In this document: piece after piece, positions 40,119 through 49,160 of the stretch | How the letters are laid out: each line of letters begins with the position of its first letter | How positions within the stretch are numbered: the first letter of the stretch is position 1 | DNA from: Sandarakinorhabdus sp. AAP62 | Lineage (GTDB): Bacteria > Pseudomonadota > Alphaproteobacteria > Sphingomonadales > Sphingomonadaceae | NCBI RefSeq assembly: GCF_000331225.1 | Contig: NZ_ANFY01000008.1 | Location: forward strand, 34,040 to 98,039 | Length of the DNA: 64,000 bases | Direction: 5' to 3' | Made by a program: the position numbers and the translations under genes | Notes under the pieces: model-generated | What the model was told of the DNA's origin: nothing | Database searches by the model: none | What the model saw: the letters and a program-made list of their open reading frames with translations, nothing else

Positions 40119-41927
40119 GTGAACAGTAAAGCGGCATCGAAGCAGGAACAATTGGGCGTAGAGCTAGGGCAGGTTCTGAACCTCATGGGCGCAATGAACG
40201 CCGAACCGGTGTTGATCGTATCCCCCCGCTACGCGGATGACGTGGCGGCGCTGGTTGCGTCTGCCGGCCAGGCACCGCGGGTGGAGCGCCGGCCGGAGCT
40301 CGCCGCCGGCCGTTTTGCCGCAGAACCGGTGCGCGTGGTGGTGGTGGATGCCCGCGGCGCGCTTTCGGCCGGCCTGGCCGTGGCGCAGGCGCTGGGCCCG
40401 GCGGTGGAGGGCCGGCGCGGCGCCATGCTGGTGCTGCTGTCCCGCAATGATGCCGATGCGGCTGGCGCTGCCCGCGATGCCGGTGCCACCTCGGTAATGG
40501 TGTCCCCCTTCGGCTCCGACAGTTTTTCCACCGCCCTGCACCTGGCCGGCCGCCATGCCGATCGCCTGGCTGCCGCCGCTGCCGCCCCCTTGACCCAGGA
40601 TTCCCGCGAGGCCGACCGGTTGACGGGCCTCGCCAGTGTCGAACGCCTGCAAAGCTGGCTGGCGCAGCAGCGCGCCGCCGAAACCCCTTGTGGCGTGATC
40701 GTCATCGGGGTCGGGCGCTTTGCCCAGATCAACACCATCTATGGCCGTGATGTCGCCGATCGCCTGCTGTCGGTGATTGCCCGCCGGCTGGGGCCGATTG
40801 CCGATTCCCGCACGGCCGTGGGCGAGATCCGCCTGCTCTCGCGGCTGACTGCGGCGGAATTTGCGATCGGCATCTCCGGCGCCAGCGCTGCCGACAAGCT
40901 GGAGCGGCTGGCCCGCCAGATGCTGCGCGGTTTCGAGCGGCCATTTGCCATCGATGATCGGCTGATTCATGTTTCGGGACGCGCCGGCATCGCCTGGGAT
41001 GATGGCAGCATGGATGGCGATCCGGCCAGCGTCGCCACCGCCCTGTTGCGCGAAGCCTCCATCGCGCTTTCCGATGCGCGCGGGCGGGAACCCGGCGCCG
41101 TTGCTCGCTTCCACCAGGAAAGCGACCGTGAAGCCCTGGCGCGCCGGGCCGATCTGGAGTCCGATCTGTTTGGCGCCCTGAAGGATGGCGGCATCACCAT
41201 CCTGTTTCAGCCGCAGTCCAGCCTGTCGGATGGCGTGGTCGGCGGGGTGGAGGCGCTGTCGCGCTGGGATCACCCGCTGCATGGCCGGCTTTCGGCCGTT
41301 ACCCTGCTCGAAACCGCCGCATCGGCCGAACTGGCCCTGGCCGTTGGCCGCCATATCCGTTCGCGCGCCATCGCCACGGCAGCGGCCTGGACCGGCGCAC
41401 TGGCCAATCTGAAGATCTCGCTGAACGTGACGGCGGCCGATCTGGCCGATCCGGAATTCATCGATTCGCTGGCGAAGGACCTCACGACATCAGGCCTGTC
41501 GCCGCGCCGGCTGGTAATCGAGGTGACGGAAGAAGCCATCATCAACGATCTCGACGCCGCCGCCGCGACGCTCTCGCTGCTGCGCCGCGACGGGGTGGGC
41601 ATCGCGCTGGACGATTTTGGCGCCGGCTATTCCAGCCTCGCCCGCCTCGCCCGCCTGCCGGTGGACACGATCAAGCTCGATCGCAGCTTTGCCCAGGGCC
41701 TGACCGGGAGCGAACGCGAACGCATCGTGGTGGAAGGCATGATCGCCACCGCCCGCCGCCTCGGCCTCACCGTCGTCGCCGAAGGCATCGAGGACGATGT
41801 GCAACTCGCCGCCGCCCGCGCCGCCGGCTGCCAATGGGTGCAAGGCTATTGCGTCGCCCCGCCGCTCGACCAGACGGCGCTCACCGCCTTCTGCAACCGG
41901 CGGAAATCCAAGATCAGCGTGGCGTAA
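40119..41927 (+). CDS. EAL-domain c-di-GMP phosphodiesterase with degenerate GGDEF domain
   Basis: 602-residue signalling protein. An N-terminal receiver-like region (~25-150) lacks obvious phosphoacceptor residues. A GGDEF-fold domain follows (~165-320) whose active loop reads SRLTAAEFAIG in place of GGDEF, so it should be inactive. The EAL domain (~345-590) looks intact: VEALSRW, NVTAADL, EVTEEAII, DDFGAGYSSLARL, KLDRSF and AEGIED supply the metal and catalytic residues. GTG 40119 is taken, but ATG 40185 and 40194 are alternatives. Probably hydrolyses c-di-GMP, tuned by the degenerate domain. Divergent from moaA. Confidence 0.88.
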   Translation: MNSKAASKQEQLGVELGQVLNLMGAMNAEPVLIVSPRYADDVAALVASAGQAPRVERRPELAAGRFAAEPVRVVVVDARGALSAGLAVAQALGPAVEGRRGAMLVLLSRNDADAAGAARDAGATSVMVSPFGSDSFSTALHLAGRHADRLAAAAAAPLTQDSREADRLTGLASVERLQSWLAQQRAAETPCGVIVIGVGRFAQINTIYGRDVADRLLSVIARRLGPIADSRTAVGEIRLLSRLTAAEFAIGISGASAADKLERLARQMLRGFERPFAIDDRLIHVSGRAGIAWDDGSMDGDPASVATALLREASIALSDARGREPGAVARFHQESDREALARRADLESDLFGALKDGGITILFQPQSSLSDGVVGGVEALSRWDHPLHGRLSAVTLLETAASAELALAVGRHIRSRAIATAAAWTGALANLKISLNVTAADLADPEFIDSLAKDLTTSGLSPRRLVIEVTEEAIINDLDAAAATLSLLRRDGVGIALDDFGAGYSSLARLARLPVDTIKLDRSFAQGLTGSERERIVVEGMIATARRLGLTVVAEGIEDDVQLAAARAAGCQWVQGYCVAPPLDQTALTAFCNRRKSKISVA

Positions 41928-41934
41928 GGTAGAG

Positions 41935-41969
41935 GGGCCTCCATTCTGGCGCAGGCCAGAACGGAGGCC
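41935..41969. terminator. Hairpin between the convergent EAL and mfd genes
   Basis: GGCCTCC at 41935-41941 pairs with GGAGGCC at 41963-41969, extended inward by TTCTGG/CCAGAA, around a short GCAG-type loop. It fills the 45-base gap between two convergent stops. There is no long T-run on either side, so it may be a factor-dependent or weak bidirectional terminator. Its core CTGGCGCAGGCCAG is the same as in the inverted repeat at 516-615. Confidence 0.6.
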
Positions 41970-41972
41970 TGC

Positions 41973-44900
41973 TTACTTCCTGCCGAACTTCGACTTGAAC
42001 ACTGCCGGCCGCATCGGTGCTTTCGGCGGCGGCAGCGGCTTGGCTGCCGGTTTGGCCACGGGCTTCAGCTTGGCGCCAGCGGCGAGCTTGCTCAGCGCAG
42101 AAGCAATGGCGAGTGCGCCCTTCAACCGGGTCCGGTCGTCGCCCCATTCAGCGGCGATGAAGAGTTTCTGATCGGGCCGCACCTTCGCCCGTTCGCCCAG
42201 CCGGGTGATATAATCCATCAGCGCGTCCGGGTTGGCGAAGCGGTCGTCGCGGAAGGTGACGAGGCCACCCTTGCGGCCGGCTTCCAGCTTGGCGATGCCG
42301 GCGGTGATGCAGGCCTGCTTGATCTCGATGACGGACAGCAGGTTTTCGACTTCCGACGGCAATTTGCCGAAGCGGTCGATGATTTCGGCGGCGAGGCTGT
42401 CGATGCCGGCGCGGCTGTCGATCTCGTTGAGGCGGCGGTAGAGCGCCATGCGCACGTTCAAATCGGGCACATAATGATCGGGGATCAGGATCGGCACTTC
42501 GGCGGTGATCTGCGGGCTGAAGGCTTCCTGCGGCGGCTTCATGCCGGCCGCTTCGGCCTTGGCTTCCAGGATCGCCTCTTCCAGCATCGACTGGTAAAGT
42601 TCGAAGCCGATCTCCTTGATATGGCCGGATTGTTCGTCGCCGAGCAGATTGCCGGCGCCGCGCTGATCAAGATCGTGGCTGGCGAGCTGGAAGCCGGCGC
42701 CGAGCGTGTCGAGTTGGCTGAGCACCTGCAGCCGTTTTTCGGCGCCTTCGGTGATGGTCTGGCCGGCGGCGGTGGTGAGATAGGCATAGGCACGGGTCTT
42801 GCCGCGCCCGACGCGGCCGCGGATCTGATATAATTGCGCCAACCCGAAGCGGTCTGCCCGGTGCACGATCAGCGTGTTGGCGGACGGGATGTCGAGACCG
42901 GATTCGATGATGGTGGTCGACAGCAGCACGTCATAGCGCTTGTCGTAGAAGGCGCTCATGCGCTCCTCGACCTCCGATGGCGCCATCTGGCCGTGGGCGG
43001 TGATCGGCTTCACTTCCGGCACCTGTTCGCGCAGGAACTGTTCGATATCGGCGAGGTCGGCGATGCGCGGCACCACGAAGAAGCTCTGCCCGCCGCGATA
43101 ATGTTCACGCAGCAGCGCTTCGCGGATCACCACCTCGTCAAACGGGCTCACATAGGTGCGCACGGCGAGACGGTCGACCGGCGGGGTGGCGATGATCGAC
43201 ATTTCCCTGAGGCCGGTCAGCGCCATCTGCAAGGTGCGCGGGATCGGCGTGGCAGTCAGCGTCAGCACATGGACATCGGCCTTCAGCGACTTCAGCCGTT
43301 CCTTGTGGACGACGCCGAAGCGCTGTTCCTCGTCCACGATCACCAGCCCCAGCCGCTTGAACTCCACCCCCTTGGCGAGAATCGCGTGAGTTCCGACGAT
43401 GATATCGACCGTGCCATCCGCCAGCCCGTCACGCGCCGCCTTGGCATCGGCGGTGTTCACCAGCCGGGAGAGGTGTCGCACCTCGACCGGCAGGCCGGTG
43501 AAGCGCTCGCGGAAATTCTGGTAATGCTGGCGGGCGAGCAGCGTGGTCGGGCAGACGACGGCGACCTGCATGCCCGACAGCGCGGCGGCATAGGCGGCGC
43601 GCAGCGCCACCTCGGTCTTGCCGAAGCCGACATCGCCGCACACCAGCCGGTCCATCGGCCGGCCGGAGGTGAGATCGTCGACCACGTCACCGATCGCCTT
43701 CAACTGGTCGTCGGTCTCGGCATAGGGGAAGCGGTCCACGAACGCCGCCATGCCATGGCTGTCGATGCTCACCGGCTCGCCTTCGCGCAGGGCGCGGGCT
43801 GCCGCGGTCGCCAGCAGTTCGCCGGCAATCTCGCGGATGCGGTTCTTCATCCGCGCCTTGCGCGTGCTCCAGGCGACGCCGCCCAATTTGTCGAGGCCGA
43901 CGCCTTCGCTGTCGCTGCCATAGCGGGAGAGGACGTCGATATTCTCGACCGGCACATAGAGCTTGTCGCCGCCGTCGTAGGTGAGCGCCACGCAATCATG
44001 CGGCTTGCCGCCGATGGGGATGGCCATCAGCCCGTCGTACCGGCCGATGCCATGATCGCGGTGGACGATGAGATCGCCCGGCGTCAGCATCGCCAGTTCG
44101 GCCATGAAGGCATCGGCCTTGCGCGCCGAGCGTGCCTTCCTCACGAGGCGATCACCCAGCATGTCCTGCTCGGTGAGCAGGGTCAGGCTGCCGCGGGCTT
44201 CTTCGCGCGTGAAGCCGTGATCGAGCGGCAGCACGGTGAGCACGATCTGGCCGGCGGCGGCCTGGCCCAGCGCTTCCTGCCAGTGATCGGCGGTGGCGAG
44301 CCGGGCAACGCCTTCATCGGAAAGCAGGCCCTTCAGCCGTTCGCGCGCGCCATTGGAATAGCTGGCAAGGATGACCCGGTCACCGGCGTCGCGGCGCGCC
44401 TCGATATGCGCCTTGATCGCGGCATAGACGGGCGGGCCACCATTGGCCTGCGCCACCCGTTCCGGGGCAAAATCGCGCGCCGGCACCGCATCGCAATCGA
44501 TGGCAAACAGTGTGCCGGAGGGAACGGCGTGCGGGCTGCTGGCGTGGACGGCGTGGGCGGCGAGTTTCTCGGCCCACTCCTCGCGCGACAGGTAGAGCGC
44601 ATCGGGCGGCAGCGGGCGATAGCTGCCCTTCTTCTGACTCAGCGCCGCCACCCGGTTGTCGTGATAGTCAGCGATGGCATCGAAGCGGTCGGCGGCGGCC
44701 TTGTCGGCCCCGGCATCGCGCACCAGCACGTCATCGCTGCCCATCCAGTCGAACAGGGTGACCAGATCGGGCTCGAACAGCGGCAGCCAATGTTCCATAC
44801 CGGCCAGACGCCGGCCGTCGCTGACCGCTTCGTAGAGCGGATCGCCGGTGGCGGTGGCGCCAAACTTCTCCAGCCAGCCCGACCGGAAGGCGCGGATGCG

Positions 44901-45566
44901 ATCGGCATCGAGCATGACTTCGGACACGGGCAGCAGGTCAAAGCCCTCTGCGGGACCAAGGCTGCGCTGGGTGGCGGGATCGAAACGGCGAATGGATTCA
45001 ATCTCGTCCCCGAAGAAATCGAGACGCAGGGCGAAGTCCGCGCCCGACGGCATCACGTCGACAAGGCCGCCGCGCAGGGCATATTCGCCCGGCTCCACCA
45101 CCGTATCGACGCGCACGAAGCCATTGGCGGCCAGTTTCAGCGCCAGCGCGTTGCGGTCGATGCGGCTGCCGGGCTTCAGCCGGGCGGCCATCCGGGCGAT
45201 CTGCGCCTTGGGCAGGCAGCGCTGGGTGATGGCGTTCACCGTGGTCACCACCAGTTCGGCGCCCGCCTGCGGTTCGGCCAAGGCGGCGAGGGCGGCCATG
45301 CGCTCGGCCGCCATCTTCAGCGACGGCGAGGCGCGGTCGTACGGCAGGCAATCCCAAGCCGGAGCCACGGTGATGGCGATTTCCGGCGCAAAATAGGCCG
45401 CGGCCTCCGCCATGGCGCGCGCCTGGGCTTCATCGGCCGCGATGAACCAGGCCCGGCCTTTCGCCGCGCGCGCCACATCGGCCATCAGCCACGGCAGATA
45501 GCCGCCGGCACAGCGCGCCAGCGTGACCGGGCGGGTGGCGGTGACGAAACGGGGCAGGTCGATCAT
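41973..45566 (-). CDS. mfd: Transcription-repair coupling factor Mfd
   Basis: 1197-residue Mfd, which removes RNA polymerase stalled at DNA lesions and recruits UvrA. The UvrB-homology module is at the N-terminus (WFIAADEAQARAMAEAAAYF), the CarD-like RNAP-interacting domain follows near 500 (LTPGDLIVHRDHGIGRYDGL), then the RecG-like translocase with Walker A (CGDVGFGKTEVALRAA), DEEQRFG, TATPIPRTLQ, and the TRG motif region; the C-terminal TRCF domain precedes a Lys/Pro-rich tail unusual in length (~30 residues). The ATG at 45566 is the only start consistent with the family. sdhE lies upstream, separated by a palindromic repeat. Confidence 0.96.
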   Translation of the reverse strand: MIDLPRFVTATRPVTLARCAGGYLPWLMADVARAAKGRAWFIAADEAQARAMAEAAAYFAPEIAITVAPAWDCLPYDRASPSLKMAAERMAALAALAEPQAGAELVVTTVNAITQRCLPKAQIARMAARLKPGSRIDRNALALKLAANGFVRVDTVVEPGEYALRGGLVDVMPSGADFALRLDFFGDEIESIRRFDPATQRSLGPAEGFDLLPVSEVMLDADRIRAFRSGWLEKFGATATGDPLYEAVSDGRRLAGMEHWLPLFEPDLVTLFDWMGSDDVLVRDAGADKAAADRFDAIADYHDNRVAALSQKKGSYRPLPPDALYLSREEWAEKLAAHAVHASSPHAVPSGTLFAIDCDAVPARDFAPERVAQANGGPPVYAAIKAHIEARRDAGDRVILASYSNGARERLKGLLSDEGVARLATADHWQEALGQAAAGQIVLTVLPLDHGFTREEARGSLTLLTEQDMLGDRLVRKARSARKADAFMAELAMLTPGDLIVHRDHGIGRYDGLMAIPIGGKPHDCVALTYDGGDKLYVPVENIDVLSRYGSDSEGVGLDKLGGVAWSTRKARMKNRIREIAGELLATAAARALREGEPVSIDSHGMAAFVDRFPYAETDDQLKAIGDVVDDLTSGRPMDRLVCGDVGFGKTEVALRAAYAAALSGMQVAVVCPTTLLARQHYQNFRERFTGLPVEVRHLSRLVNTADAKAARDGLADGTVDIIVGTHAILAKGVEFKRLGLVIVDEEQRFGVVHKERLKSLKADVHVLTLTATPIPRTLQMALTGLREMSIIATPPVDRLAVRTYVSPFDEVVIREALLREHYRGGQSFFVVPRIADLADIEQFLREQVPEVKPITAHGQMAPSEVEERMSAFYDKRYDVLLSTTIIESGLDIPSANTLIVHRADRFGLAQLYQIRGRVGRGKTRAYAYLTTAAGQTITEGAEKRLQVLSQLDTLGAGFQLASHDLDQRGAGNLLGDEQSGHIKEIGFELYQSMLEEAILEAKAEAAGMKPPQEAFSPQITAEVPILIPDHYVPDLNVRMALYRRLNEIDSRAGIDSLAAEIIDRFGKLPSEVENLLSVIEIKQACITAGIAKLEAGRKGGLVTFRDDRFANPDALMDYITRLGERAKVRPDQKLFIAAEWGDDRTRLKGALAIASALSKLAAGAKLKPVAKPAAKPLPPPKAPMRPAVFKSKFGRK

Positions 45567-45570
45567 CGAT

Positions 45571-45716
45571 CCCCTCTCCCCCCGTCTGACTCTGGGCGGG
45601 AGAGGGAGGGGCCCGCCGCGCAGCGGTGGGAGGGTGAGGGGGTGCGAACGGCGTCGAACAACCCCTCACCGCGCTCGCCTTCGGCGAGTCGACCCTCTCC
45701 CCGAACGGGAGAGGGG
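45571..45716. repeat. Compound palindromic intergenic repeat between mfd and sdhE
   Basis: The outer arms CCCCTCTCCC (45571-45580) and GGGAGAGGGG (45707-45716) are exact reverse complements; further nested arms GGTGGGAGGGTGAGGGG and CCCCTCACCGC lie inside. The element exactly fills the gap between the mfd start and the sdhE stop. It belongs to the CCCTCTCCC/GGGAGAGGG family of intergenic palindromes found in many alphaproteobacteria. A shorter relative is at 63907-63927. It is likely transcribed within the sdhE-mfd message. Confidence 0.75.
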
Positions 45717-46001
45717 TTATTTGGTGACTTCGACATAATCGAGTTTCTTCAGAAGCTGTATCTGCGCGCCGTCCAGCCGGGCCGGCACGGCGGCGGTGCC
45801 GAAGGCCCAGGCCAGGATATCGACATCCTGTTCTTCCAGCAGCGCTTCAAACCAGGCCAGATCGGCCTCGGTCCAACTGGCGTAATGGCGTTCGAAGAAG
45901 CCGCCCACCACCAGATCGGATTCCTTGGTGCCGCGATGGCTGGCGCGATATCTGGCCTTGCGGATGCGCAGGTCCCAAGGATCGATTTGGTTGTCGTTCA
46001 T
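45717..46001 (-). CDS. sdhE: FAD assembly factor SdhE (succinate dehydrogenase assembly factor 2)
   Basis: 94-residue protein that helps attach FAD covalently to the succinate dehydrogenase flavoprotein. The RGxxE motif is present in ASHRGTKESDLVVGGFFE (Arg-Gly-Thr-Lys-Glu), followed by WFEALLEEQDVDILAWAFG, as in all SdhE/CptB proteins. The ATG at 46001 is preferred over one seven codons earlier. It is divergent from recG (74 bases between starts) and upstream of mfd, an order conserved in alphaproteobacteria. Confidence 0.93.
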   Translation of the reverse strand: MNDNQIDPWDLRIRKARYRASHRGTKESDLVVGGFFERHYASWTEADLAWFEALLEEQDVDILAWAFGTAAVPARLDGAQIQLLKKLDYVEVTK

Positions 46002-46075
46002 GTGACGGCCCTTCAAACGCAAATGCCGCGCAGGCGTTTCAAACGGCCAGCGCGGTGCTACAACCTCGCCATATC

Positions 46076-48127
46076 ATGCGCCCTGCCGTCCTCAACCCCC
46101 TGTTTGCCGAAGTGGCCGCGCTGAAGGGCGTCGGTTCGGCGCAGGTGCGGCAATTGGCGCGGCTGAAGATCGCGCGGGCGCTCGATCTGGCCTTCCACCT
46201 GCCAACGATGGTGATCGACCGGCTGGCGGTGGATACGGTGGACGAAACGATGGTGGGCCGCCCGGTTGTGGTGCCGCTGACGCCGGCTCGCCATGAGCGC
46301 GGTGGGCCACGCAGCCCGTTGCGCGTGGCGGCGGTGGACCGCGGTGGCCAATGGGTGGACCTGACCTTCTTTGGCCAGACCGCCAATTGGGCGCAGACCA
46401 AGCTGCCGATCGGGGTGGAAAAGCGCATCGTCGGCAAGCTCGACCGTTATGGCCAGAAACTGCAGATCGCCCATCCGGAGGTGCTGGCGATGGACAGCGC
46501 CGCGCCGCCCGGTTTGCGCGAGCCGGTCTATCCGCTGACCGAGGGCATCACCAACCGCCGCATGGGGCAATTGGTGGCCGAAGCGCTGGCGCGGGTGCCG
46601 GAGCTGGCGGAGTGGATCGAGCCGAGTGTCATTGAGCGTTATGGCTGGGCATCGTTCGCAGAGTCGCTTCACGCCGCGCATCGCATGGAAGGAGGGCGCG
46701 ACCGGCTGGCCTATGACGAACTGCTGGCCAACCAGCTGGCGCTGCTGCTGGTGCGGGCCGACACGCGGGCACGGCGCGGGCGGGCGCTGGCGGGCAATGG
46801 CCGGCTGGTGCGGCCCTTGCTGGCCAGCCTGCCGTGGTCGCTGACGGGCGCACAAACCCGCGTGATCGGCGAAATCACCGGCGACATGGCGCAGGCGCAG
46901 CCGATGCTGCGGCTGCTGCAGGGCGATGTGGGATCGGGCAAGACGTTGGTTGGCCTGATCGCCATGCTGACAGCGGTGGAGGCGGGCACGCAGGCGGCGC
47001 TGCTGGCGCCCACCGAGATATTGGCGCGCCAGCATCATGTGACGCTCACCAAGCTGGCGGCTGGCCTGCCCGTGCGGATCGAATTGCTGACCGGGCGGGA
47101 CAAGGGCAAGGCACGCGAGGCATTGCTGACCGATCTGGCAGCGGGCCGGATCGACATATTGGTTGGCACCCACGCCATTTTCCAGGAGGCGGTGGACTAT
47201 CACGATCTCGGCCTGGTGGTGGTGGATGAACAGCACCGCTTTGGCGTCGCCCAGCGGCTGATGCTGGCCAACAAGGGCCGGCTACCGCCGCACGTGCTGG
47301 CGATGACGGCGACGCCGATCCCGCGCAGCCTGGCCCTGACGCGGTTTGGCGAAATGGACCAGAGCCAGATCGACGAGCGCCCACCCGGCCGCCAGCCGAT
47401 CGAGACACGGGTGACAGGCCGTTTCGAGGATGTCGTTGCCGGCCTGGCCCGCCATGTCGAGGCAGGCGGCCAGGCCTATTTTGTGTGTCCGCTGGTGGAT
47501 GGCACCGAAGATGAAGATGAAGCCGCCGCCACCACCCGCGCCGCCTTCCTGAAAGGCCGGCTGGGGGAGGGGAAGGTCGGCCTTGTCCACGGCAAGATGA
47601 AGGGGCCGGACAAGGATGCCGTGATGGCCGATTTCGCTGCCGGGCGGCTGGCCGTGCTGGTGGCGACGACGGTGATCGAGGTGGGGGTGGATGTGCCCAA
47701 TGCCACGCTGATGATCATCGAGGCGGCAGAGCGGTTCGGGCTGGCGCAGTTGCACCAGCTGCGCGGCCGGGTCGGGCGCGGCAGCGGGCAGAGCGTGTGC
47801 CTGCTGTTGCGTGGTGAGGAATTGTCGGAAACCGCGCGCAGCCGGCTGAAGCTGATGCGTGAGACCAATGATGGCTTCCGCATTGCCGAGGAGGATCTGA
47901 AGCTGCGCGGGGCGGGCGAGATATTGGGCACGCGCCAATCGGGGGAGGAGGCGTTCCGCTTCGCCGATCCGGAGCGGGTACAGAAATTCGTCACCATGGC
48001 CCGTGATGATGCGCGGTTGTTGCTGGACCGGGATGGCGGGCTGGATGGGGCGCGCGGGCAGGCGGCGCGGGTGCTGCTGTATCTGTTTGAACGGGATGCG
48101 GGGGTGGCGCTGCTGCGGAGTGGCTGA
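46076..48127 (+). CDS. recG: ATP-dependent DNA helicase RecG
   Basis: 683-residue helicase that remodels stalled replication forks and branched DNA. The N-terminal wedge domain has LKGVGSAQVRQLARL and the OB-type VDRGGQWVDLTFFGQ; Walker A is LLQGDVGSGKTLVGLIA, followed by DEQHRFGVAQR, TATPIPRSLALT, a WQ... region, ATTVIEVGVDVPNATLM and QLHQLRGRVGRG with the Arg fingers. The ATG at 46076 is preferred over a GTG seven codons earlier, as RecG usually begins MRPxxLNPLFA. Divergent from sdhE and followed by the RNase P RNA gene on the other strand. Confidence 0.95.
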   Translation: MRPAVLNPLFAEVAALKGVGSAQVRQLARLKIARALDLAFHLPTMVIDRLAVDTVDETMVGRPVVVPLTPARHERGGPRSPLRVAAVDRGGQWVDLTFFGQTANWAQTKLPIGVEKRIVGKLDRYGQKLQIAHPEVLAMDSAAPPGLREPVYPLTEGITNRRMGQLVAEALARVPELAEWIEPSVIERYGWASFAESLHAAHRMEGGRDRLAYDELLANQLALLLVRADTRARRGRALAGNGRLVRPLLASLPWSLTGAQTRVIGEITGDMAQAQPMLRLLQGDVGSGKTLVGLIAMLTAVEAGTQAALLAPTEILARQHHVTLTKLAAGLPVRIELLTGRDKGKAREALLTDLAAGRIDILVGTHAIFQEAVDYHDLGLVVVDEQHRFGVAQRLMLANKGRLPPHVLAMTATPIPRSLALTRFGEMDQSQIDERPPGRQPIETRVTGRFEDVVAGLARHVEAGGQAYFVCPLVDGTEDEDEAAATTRAAFLKGRLGEGKVGLVHGKMKGPDKDAVMADFAAGRLAVLVATTVIEVGVDVPNATLMIIEAAERFGLAQLHQLRGRVGRGSGQSVCLLLRGEELSETARSRLKLMRETNDGFRIAEEDLKLRGAGEILGTRQSGEEAFRFADPERVQKFVTMARDDARLLLDRDGGLDGARGQAARVLLYLFERDAGVALLRSG

Positions 48128-48183
48128 TGAAAGATCGCCCATAATGCATCTGCCCGCAACGCTTGCGCATTGCGGGCAGAAAA

Positions 48184-48582
48184 GACCACGTCGTCTGTAA
48201 GCCGGGTTCTGTCCAGGGCTTGCACCCCTGGGCGACCATTCCTCTCGGACGGCGGTTGCCCGCCGCCTCCAGCAACCAACCCGGATGACTGGGCCGGTTC
48301 CTGCCCTGCAAGGCCGAAGCCCTGCGCGCCATCCCTATTCGGTCTTGCTCCCGGTGGGGTTTGCCGTGCCGCTTTGGTTGCCCATCGCGCGGTGCGCTCT
48401 TGCCGCACCGTTTCACCCTTGCCTGTCCGTCCCGAAGGACGCCATCGGCGGTCTCTTCTCTGTGGCACTGTCCCTGATTCTGGCGGACCAGAACCGCCGG
48501 GCGTTACCCGGCACCGCGTTCCGTGGAGCCCGGACTTTCCTCGGCAGATTTGCACCTGACGCGGTCGCCCGACGACGTGATC
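48184..48582 (-). ncRNA. rnpB: RNase P RNA (class A)
   Basis: About 399 nucleotides on the minus strand, catalytic RNA of RNase P. The 5' and 3' ends form P1: GATCACGTCGTC (48571-48582, read on the minus strand) pairs with GACGACGTGGTC (48184-48195). Just inside lies the universally conserved GAGGAAAGTCCGGGCTCC, and near the 3' end AACCCGGCTTACAGAC, both diagnostic. P1 and the total length fit class A RNase P of alphaproteobacteria. It lies in the gap between recG and the DUF6522 gene, transcribed toward recG's end. Confidence 0.97.
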
Positions 48583-48630
48583 GCTTGGGCGCTCTAGCAT
48601 TTTGGTGTGCGCCGCGCCATGGCAGCGGGC

Positions 48631-48936
48631 ATGATCGAAATCGAAGGCATTGTCGGGAGCGGGGGCGAGAGCTTCACGGTCTCGGCGGAAACCATTGCCG
48701 AAGGCCTGAAACTCCAGCCCGAACAGGTGCAGCCGATGCTGGCCGCGCGCCTGATCACCTCGTGGGTGGAAGCCGGCGTGGACGAAGATTTCGGCACCTT
48801 CCGCCTCACCTTCGCCACCGACAAGCGCCGCCTGCGCCTGATTGTGGATGCGCTGGGCGAAGTGGTGTCGAAATCCACGCTGGACTTCGGCGGCCATGAT
48901 CTGCCGCTGGGCGCACGCAAGCCGGGGGCGGTGTAG
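48631..48936 (+). CDS. DUF6522 family protein
   Basis: 101 residues from ATG 48631 (a GTG at 48607 or ATG 48619 would add up to eight). It has the DUF6522 pattern: EIEGIVGSGGESFTVSAETIAEGLKL with the PEQVQPMLAARLITSWVEAG helix and a FRLTFATDKRRLRLIVDALGEVV strand pair, ending in a basic RKPGA tail. These small proteins have no established role; several relatives sit beside denitrification or redox genes. Here the neighbours are the RNase P RNA and, 224 bases later, a CPBP protease gene on the other strand. Confidence 0.75.
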   Translation: MIEIEGIVGSGGESFTVSAETIAEGLKLQPEQVQPMLAARLITSWVEAGVDEDFGTFRLTFATDKRRLRLIVDALGEVVSKSTLDFGGHDLPLGARKPGAV

Positions 48937-49108
48937 CAATCGCCGCAGGCAAACATTACAGTATTGCAATGTGAGATGAGCGGCGGCATACCCGAGTCAT
49001 TGGGTCGGTCACCCCCCTGTTTTACCGACCCGCAGGGTGGCAATATTTTGCCCTCCGCCCGCAATGACGGTGGCCCTTCCCCCCGGTTAGGCCATTGGCG
49101 GAAACTCT

Positions 49109-49146
49109 GGAGGCCGGCTTTCTCTCGGGTGCCGGCCTCCGCTTTT
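49109..49146 (+). terminator. Hairpin in the gap before the CPBP gene
   Basis: GGAGGCCGGC at 49109-49118 pairs exactly with GCCGGCCTCC at 49131-49140, with a 12-base loop, followed by GCTTTT. It would end + strand transcripts from the DUF6522 gene and also separates them from the minus-strand CPBP gene that ends at 49161. The rest of the 48937-49108 gap shows no gene. Confidence 0.6.
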
Positions 49147-49160
49147 CGGGGCCCCTGCAG

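Noticed and set aside
42834..46124. A long open frame opposite mfd and sdhE
   Set aside because: No recognisable motif and the typical Ala/Gly/His/Arg-rich composition of a shadow frame; mfd and sdhE are certain.
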